DNA of 64,000 bases from Paenibacillus sp. SZ31 (lineage in GTDB: Bacteria > Bacillota > Bacilli > Paenibacillales > Paenibacillaceae): the NCBI RefSeq assembly GCF_012912005.1, contig NZ_JABBEA010000005.1, positions 124,001 through 188,000 on the forward strand, given 5' to 3'. Shown here in pieces: positions 59,360 through 64,000 of this stretch. The notes beneath the pieces are model-generated. The model made no database searches, was not told where the DNA came from, and worked only from the letters and a program-made list of their open reading frames with translations. The translations under genes and the position numbers were made by a program. Numbering within the stretch: position 1 is the stretch's first letter; every line of letters begins with the position of its first letter.

Positions 59360-60220
59360 TCATGCGTTTACAGCGCTCCATTCTGCTGGAGCATCTATGA
59401 AGGCTTTGCCCTGTGCCACAATGCCAACCGATCCCTCAATCGTAATACTCCCAAGTTCTGCGCCATTCCACTGGGCCGCCACTTTGATCGCACCACCAGG
59501 CTGCTTGATGTACTGCGTAATCTGCCGCTGTTGGCTCCACGCGAGATAGGCTCCGACGGAGGCCGTACCCGAACCACACCCTCTCTCCCAGATCAGACTA
59601 TCCAGCTCAGGAACATAGATGAGTGGGGCCATTTCTTCCGAGTGCGATTGATATAACAAGATACCGATCAGCTTATCTCCCATTGTTAATCCCAGTAATC
59701 TTGCAAGGGTCTGTGCCCTCTTCTTCATGATATCGTCGAAGTCATCGACTTCGATCACGATATGGATGAACTCAGTGTAACGGATGATTACCATATCCAG
59801 CTCGATGCCTTCGTACCGGATTGTTCGCTGCTCAATCTGCTTCGGAACCGGCATGGTTACCTGGCAGTCGTATTCGTTCTGCTGCTTCTTCACATGGCAC
59901 ATGATCAACTGATCGGTTCCGGAAACCTCCAGCGCGATGTCCATCGATTCCTGAAGTGCCAGTCCTGCTTCCGATGCGTGGTGTGCTGCAAGTGCCATAC
60001 AGGCATTGCCACAGAACTCCCCTCCGGCCATTTCCAGACGTGCCACAGCTTCCGGTCTCCTCGTTGGCTCAATGAATCCCACTTGTTCAGCGTAAACGTT
60101 ATCATACGACATTAGACGCGTCGCAATATGATTGTATTGCTCGGCTACATGATCCGTTTTAACCAGAATCGTCATGTTTTGGGTGGGACTGAACTTGATA
60201 AAATCGATCTCCTGTTTCAT
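59360..60220 (-). CDS. cntK: histidine racemase CntK, DapF-fold (286 aa)
   Basis: Cofactor-independent racemase giving D-His for CntL. The two catalytic cysteines lie in GGEFCGNACMAL (first) and ERGCGSGTASVGAYL (second), the CGN and GCGSGT pattern of diaminopimelate-epimerase-fold enzymes. Start at ATG 60220 with AGGAG upstream. First gene of the cnt operon, 31 bases behind a Zur-type box. Both active Cys argue against a plain DapF replacement because the gene context is cnt. Confidence 0.92.
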   Translation of the reverse strand: MKQEIDFIKFSPTQNMTILVKTDHVAEQYNHIATRLMSYDNVYAEQVGFIEPTRRPEAVARLEMAGGEFCGNACMALAAHHASEAGLALQESMDIALEVSGTDQLIMCHVKKQQNEYDCQVTMPVPKQIEQRTIRYEGIELDMVIIRYTEFIHIVIEVDDFDDIMKKRAQTLARLLGLTMGDKLIGILLYQSHSEEMAPLIYVPELDSLIWERGCGSGTASVGAYLAWSQQRQITQYIKQPGGAIKVAAQWNGAELGSITIEGSVGIVAQGKAFIDAPAEWSAVNA

Positions 60221-60250
60221 CGCAGCGACTACTCCTGTTCTTCTTTTTAT

Positions 60251-60273
60251 CTAATAGTAATTATTACGATTAA
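60251..60273. promoter_or_regulatory. Zur-type operator of the cnt operon
   Basis: Arms CTAATAGTAAT and ATTACGATTAA around a T. The core TAATAGTAATTATTACGATT is identical to the box before the zinc GTPase gene; it lies 31-53 bases upstream of cntK. Confidence 0.85.
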
Positions 60274-60452
60274 AAGGTCGAGAAAAATATAGCACATCTT
60301 TTTGGGGAGCGTCAACAAATATTTCCATTTCAAAAATAAAATTTCATAATACCTTTAGCTTCCCTTCCTGTAAGAAAACCCAAACAGAGCTGACACTTCT
60401 GCGCCAGCCCTAGCCATAATTACACCATCTGATAAGATTCAAAAAATACGAA

Positions 60453-60480
60453 AAACGGTTGCCGCAGAACGGAACCGTTT
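60453..60480 (-). terminator. intrinsic terminator
   Basis: Minus-strand stem AAACGGTT / AACCGTTT followed by T-rich sequence, downstream of the M20 gene. The remainder of 60274-60515 shows nothing else. Confidence 0.7.
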
Positions 60481-60515
60481 CGATCTGGATATGATTCAGG
60501 AATTCACTGTACCTA

Positions 60516-61742
60516 TCACTCCTGATGTGCTTGCACATTGTGCAGTGCCTGTTCAGCCAGTGCAGCCAGAAGATGTGCTCCTAGCGGCAATGCCCGTTCA
60601 TCCACATCAAAGCCAGGGTGATGCCACTCATTCGGGCCAGAGGTGCCCAGGAAGAGGAACAGGCCCGGAACTTCTTTTTGATAAAAAGAGAAGTCCTCTC
60701 CTGCCGGAGAAGGCAGCGGTCTGATGCTGTTCAGTCCAATCTGGCTTGCAACTTGCTCCGCCGCAGATGCCAGAGACTCATCGTTGACCACGGCAGGTGG
60801 TCCCTGAATCCAGCGAACCGTAGCCCGTGTGCCATAGGCCGCCGCAACACCGGCTACCACCTGATTGAAACGCTCGCGAATCCGCGCACGCACTTTCTCA
60901 TCAAAGGTACGCACTGTGCCATCGAGGATCGCTTCATCCGGAATAACGTTCCAGGCTGTGCCGCTGTGGAGCTTGGTGACGCTGATTACAGCACTCTCCT
61001 GTGCTCCCACATTGCGACTCACAATAGCCTGTAATGCCGTAACAATATGTGCGGCAACCACGATTGGATCAATGCCGGCTTCAGGCACGGCCGCGTGTGT
61101 GCCTACACCTTCCACTTTGACAACAAAACCGTCTGCTGCTGCCATCAATGCACCTTCCCGAATGCCCACCGTCCCCACCTGGAGATCAGGCTTGTTATGC
61201 AACCCGAATACGGCCCGAACATCGGACAATGCGCCGCTCTGGATCACTTGTCGTGCACCCGTTGCTTTTTCCTCCGACGGCTGGAACAACAAGCGTACTT
61301 TCCCAGGGAGCGTGGACTCGCGCTGTTTCAGTAATCGTGCAGCACCGATCAGAATCGCCGTGTGTGCGTCATGTCCGCAAGCGTGCATCTTTCCATCTAC
61401 CTGGGAGGTAAAATCCAGCTTCGTCTCTTCCTGAATGGGCAGCGCATCAATGTCCGCTCTTAGGGCAACCACAGGTCCGTCCCCTTGGCCCACTTCAGCG
61501 ACGAGCCCTGTCCGCAGCACGTATTCGTCTGCAATACGGACGCCTTCCTCTTCCAGCCAGCTGCGAATAGCAGCTGTCGTCTCCCTTTCCTCGCCGGACA
61601 ATTCCGGGTTACGATGCAGGTGTCGCCGAATGGTGATTAAACGTTCCGCGAATGCTTCCGCACGTTCACCGTGAAACTCATGCTCGGGGCCCTGTACTAG
61701 TTGCTCAGCCTGCTGTTTGGGCTGTTCCAGATCACTTTTCAT
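60516..61742 (-). CDS. M20-family amidohydrolase (408 aa)
   Basis: Zinc/Mn amidohydrolase of the HipO/AMA family (N-acyl amino acids). Metal sites MHACGHDAHTAILIG and GLHNKPDLQVGTVGIREG, dimerisation domain, and C-terminal GEDFSFYQKEVPGLFLFLG are seen. Start at 61742 follows GGGAGGCC. Next to a luciferase-like monooxygenase and LysR regulator, similar to the amidohydrolase/monooxygenase pairs in B. subtilis sulfur (ytm/yxe) operons; the substrate may be an N-acyl-S-substituted cysteine. That is inference. Confidence 0.88.
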   Translation of the reverse strand: MKSDLEQPKQQAEQLVQGPEHEFHGERAEAFAERLITIRRHLHRNPELSGEERETTAAIRSWLEEEGVRIADEYVLRTGLVAEVGQGDGPVVALRADIDALPIQEETKLDFTSQVDGKMHACGHDAHTAILIGAARLLKQRESTLPGKVRLLFQPSEEKATGARQVIQSGALSDVRAVFGLHNKPDLQVGTVGIREGALMAAADGFVVKVEGVGTHAAVPEAGIDPIVVAAHIVTALQAIVSRNVGAQESAVISVTKLHSGTAWNVIPDEAILDGTVRTFDEKVRARIRERFNQVVAGVAAAYGTRATVRWIQGPPAVVNDESLASAAEQVASQIGLNSIRPLPSPAGEDFSFYQKEVPGLFLFLGTSGPNEWHHPGFDVDERALPLGAHLLAALAEQALHNVQAHQE

Positions 61743-61781
61743 CACATGGCCTCCCATTCGTATATATTCACTGACCTACTT

Positions 61782-62843
61782 CTATCCGATTGCTGCTTCC
61801 TGTTCCTTGGATTCCAGTGCAAATTCACTTAATCCCTGCTCTGCTAGAATTTCACGCAACAATTCAAATGATCGAATTCGCTTGGAAAAGTCACGTGTAG
61901 CTGTAGTCACAATGAACTCTTCCACAGCAAAATCCTGCTGGAACTTCAGCAGCGCCTGACCTACGCTTTCCTTTGTACCTCGGGTCACACTTGGCTCCAG
62001 AATCTCGATCCGATAGGTTTCGTTGGATTGACGTCCGAATTCTTCCGCTTGTTCAACAGAACCGACCGTCAGCACTTTGCCACTCTCCATGTGAATTCTC
62101 ACCAGCTTATGTTCACCCGCAAGTCCTTCCGCTTCTTCCTCACTCTCCGCCACAATTAGGGATAAAGCCAGTGCAGCATAGGGCTCCCGTCCCTGGGAAC
62201 GATCGAATTGCTCACGATATACACGGATGGCTTCAAGTGCTACCTCTATATTACTGTTAATGAAAAGTGAAAAGACATAGGGGAGTCCGAGTTCCGCAGC
62301 CATGCCCGCACTATCTACACTGGCTCCAAGCACGTACAGCTCTGCTGGACTGCCGGACACAGGGGAAGCAGTGAGCCCCGCAAGTGCATGAGATGGATCT
62401 TCATGTGGTTCATTATGAATGTATCGCTTCACCTGAACAATTTTCTCTTTCAGAGATGCAGCTTCCTGAATACCTTCCTGTAACGCCTGTGTCGAACGGG
62501 GTAATCCGCCTGGTGCACGACCGATTCCCAGGTCAACTCTTCCTGGTCCGAGCGCTGCGAGTATATTGAAATTTTCGGCGACTTTATATGGGCTGTAATG
62601 CTGGAGCATCACCCCGCCAGAGCCCAGTCGAATCCGCTTCGTATGCGCAAGCAAGTGGGAAATGAGTACCTCTGGGGAGGAACCTGCAACATGCCCTGAA
62701 TCATGGTGCTCCGATACCCAGAACCGATGGAATCCAAGCTGATCTGCCTGCTGTGCCAGCTCAATCGTGTGCCGAAAAGCATCCACCGCCGTTTCCCCTT
62801 CATAGATGGGGGTCTGATCCAAAATGCCAACACGAATACTCAT
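61782..62843 (-). CDS. luciferase-like flavin-dependent monooxygenase (353 aa)
   Basis: LLM-class FMN oxidoreductase (MsnO8-like subgroup): ILDQTPIYEGETAVDAFRHTIELA, FHRFWVSEHHDSGHVAGSSPEVLI, RIRLGSGGVMLQHYSPYKVAENF and RVDLGIGRAPGG. The start at 62843 follows AAGGAGGAG. It lies 39 bases before the M20 gene on the same strand, so the two are an operon; a repeat copy separates it from the LysR gene. Confidence 0.9.
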   Translation of the reverse strand: MSIRVGILDQTPIYEGETAVDAFRHTIELAQQADQLGFHRFWVSEHHDSGHVAGSSPEVLISHLLAHTKRIRLGSGGVMLQHYSPYKVAENFNILAALGPGRVDLGIGRAPGGLPRSTQALQEGIQEAASLKEKIVQVKRYIHNEPHEDPSHALAGLTASPVSGSPAELYVLGASVDSAGMAAELGLPYVFSLFINSNIEVALEAIRVYREQFDRSQGREPYAALALSLIVAESEEEAEGLAGEHKLVRIHMESGKVLTVGSVEQAEEFGRQSNETYRIEILEPSVTRGTKESVGQALLKFQQDFAVEEFIVTTATRDFSKRIRSFELLREILAEQGLSEFALESKEQEAAIG

Positions 62844-62892
62844 ATCCTTCTCCTCCTTGATTGTGCTGAACCTCTGTTCTTGAATCACTATT

Positions 62893-63010
62893 AAGTTGAA
62901 CTGGAGATGTTACACTTTATCACTCCGACTGCAGTACCATCTTCCGATCACGCTTCGCTTCTTCAGATTGGTTCTGCACTCTCCGTTTTGGTGTAAAAGT
63001 CAGATTCAAC
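62893..63010. repeat. dispersed palindromic repeat, copy 4 (internal deletion)
   Basis: Copy with outer ends GTTGAACTGGAGATGTTACAC and GTGTAAAAGTCAGATTCAAC and the flanks of copy 3 (GCAGTACCATCTTCCGATC, CTTCTTCAGATTGG), but the central hairpin of about 65 bases is missing: CCGATC joins directly to CGCTTCGCTTC. Confidence 0.85.
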
Positions 63011-63020
63011 GTTAGACGCT

Positions 63021-63893
63021 CTATAACTGCCGCAGCAGTTCCCCGAAGGGCTCTGCCAATGGCGAATATTCTTCTTTTAACGTGACGACACTGATCTGCA
63101 ACGATACACCTGCTACCTCATGTACCTGAATGGGGAACAACTCCTGATTCTGCACTTCCTTCTTCACCGTGAGTCCCGGGAGAAAGGCAATGCCTGCCCC
63201 TTGCATAACCAGTTTCTTCGCCGTCTCCGAATTATCGACATGATATGTAATATTCGGCGGATGTTCCAGCGAGTCGAAAGCCCGGTGAATGCGAAGCCAG
63301 TCCAGTGAACCACATTCGAAAAAGACCAGTTGCTCATTCCGGATTGCCTCCATGCTGACATGGCCGCTTTCAATGAATGGATGTCCTTTGTACACATAGA
63401 GCTGGATCGGATCTTCATAAAAAGCAACCGTACGGATCGCAGGATGCATGACCTTGCGCACAAAAGCAAGATCGATCTCCTGACCAAGCAGTTTGGCAAT
63501 CAGCTGATCCGTCGTTGCTGTAGTCAATTTGATGTTAATTTCGGGGTAAGCATCTTTGATCTTGGGTAGAAAATCGGGAATGACATAATTGGATACCGAT
63601 ACTGTACTACCGAGCCGAAGCGCATCCGGTGTTGATCGCCGTTGCTGAATCTTCTGCTTGCCCTTCTGAATCACTTGCAGCACTTGTTGCGCATATGGCA
63701 GGAATTTCCGCCCTTCCTCTGTCAGCACAATTTGCTTGCCAAGCCGATCAAACAACTTACAACCCAGCTCCCTTTCCAGTGACTGAATGCGAGCTGTGAC
63801 CGAAGGTTGGGACAAGAAGAGTACTTCGGCAGCCTTATTGAAGCTTCCATAATGATTGATATATACAAATGCTTCAATGTTCTCGATATTCAT
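63021..63893 (-). CDS. LysR-family regulator (290 aa)
   Basis: N-terminal winged helix-turn-helix (NIENIEAFVYINHYGSFNKA, FLSQPSVTARIQSLERELG, residues 1-62) and a C-terminal effector domain (LRLGSTVSVSNYVIPDFLP, KLLGQEIDLAFVRK). Start at 63893 follows ACGGAGG. Upstream of and on the same strand as the monooxygenase/amidohydrolase pair, which it probably controls; in B. subtilis a LysR regulator likewise controls the related ytm set. Remaining 63894-64000 holds its promoter region, nothing further seen. Confidence 0.92.
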   Translation of the reverse strand: MNIENIEAFVYINHYGSFNKAAEVLFLSQPSVTARIQSLERELGCKLFDRLGKQIVLTEEGRKFLPYAQQVLQVIQKGKQKIQQRRSTPDALRLGSTVSVSNYVIPDFLPKIKDAYPEINIKLTTATTDQLIAKLLGQEIDLAFVRKVMHPAIRTVAFYEDPIQLYVYKGHPFIESGHVSMEAIRNEQLVFFECGSLDWLRIHRAFDSLEHPPNITYHVDNSETAKKLVMQGAGIAFLPGLTVKKEVQNQELFPIQVHEVAGVSLQISVVTLKEEYSPLAEPFGELLRQL

Positions 63894-64000
63894 GAGCGCC
63901 TCCGTATCCACGTCCGCAGACGTTTGACCTTATATCTATTTAACCGATAAATTTACTAGGTTTTATGATATCTTAATCCCATCCTTTTCCAGTGTCAATA

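Overview
The window looks like a Paenibacillus (Bacillales) chromosome carrying an AT-rich mobile island at its left end. The call rests on the sporulation genes (a GerE-type regulator, a YhcN/YlaJ lipoprotein, CgeB-like glycosyltransferases), strong Gram-positive ribosome binding sites with many GTG/TTG starts, and the mix of ABC, MFS and sugar-nucleotide genes. No rRNA, tRNA or CRISPR array was seen.

1 to about 15.1 kb, mobile element. This part is visibly AT-rich, gene-sparse and full of small unknown proteins. It holds a Ser/Thr kinase cut by the window edge, membrane-anchored and coiled-coil proteins, three genes that look frameshifted (small membrane protein, HELGH zincin, AlbA_2/Schlafen-type protein), a lipoprotein, an ArpU-like phage regulator, two Cro/C1 repressors, and a tyrosine-recombinase-fold protein with degenerate catalytic residues (SPbeta MrpR/YopR-like) coupled to a DGQHR-type protein (YopQ-like). 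The noncoding DNA carries 22-bp direct repeats and an unusual density of short perfect palindromes. The right edge falls inside gerE: 52 codons of GerE run straight into element sequence at about 15126, so the element appears to interrupt this late sporulation gene.

15.4-26.3 kb, chromosome. A YhcN/YlaJ lipoprotein; a four-gene ABC/GldG-type system (ATPase, permease, GldG, DUF4340); a glycosyltransferase; a 14-TM DHA2 drug exporter behind three tandem operator-like repeats; and a divergent pair of an unknown gene and a glycosyltransferase with a 56-codon partner.

27.3-38.7 kb, glycan cluster, probably for the spore surface. Two GT2 enzymes, an SDR epimerase, a three-enzyme UDP-GlcNAc-to-acetamido-L-sugar pathway (4,6-dehydratase, RmlD-type reductase, 2-epimerase), a GT4 with a very basic tail, two CgeB-like proteins, and four small proteins that may be structural.

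38.7-49 kb. A truncated amino-acid ABC ATPase; modBA with a divergent HTH/PBP-like regulator and an Fnr-like box; a GH42 beta-galactosidase with a divergent AraC regulator; a YozG-like HTH/DUF2975 pair; and a Zur-box operon of a CobW-family zinc GTPase, a zinc-free S14 paralogue and a DUF3024 protein.

49.2-60.3 kb. A complete opine-metallophore locus in the staphylococcal order cntKLMABCDF-E, with a second MFS exporter at the end and the same Zur-type box as the zinc GTPase operon. It predicts synthesis, export and re-import of a staphylopine-like zincophore under zinc starvation.

60.5-64 kb. M20 amidohydrolase, luciferase-like monooxygenase and LysR regulator, resembling sulfur-compound salvage modules. 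A dispersed palindromic repeat of about 120-195 bp occurs four times (21.0, 55.1, 57.0, 62.9 kb), twice inside the cnt operon.
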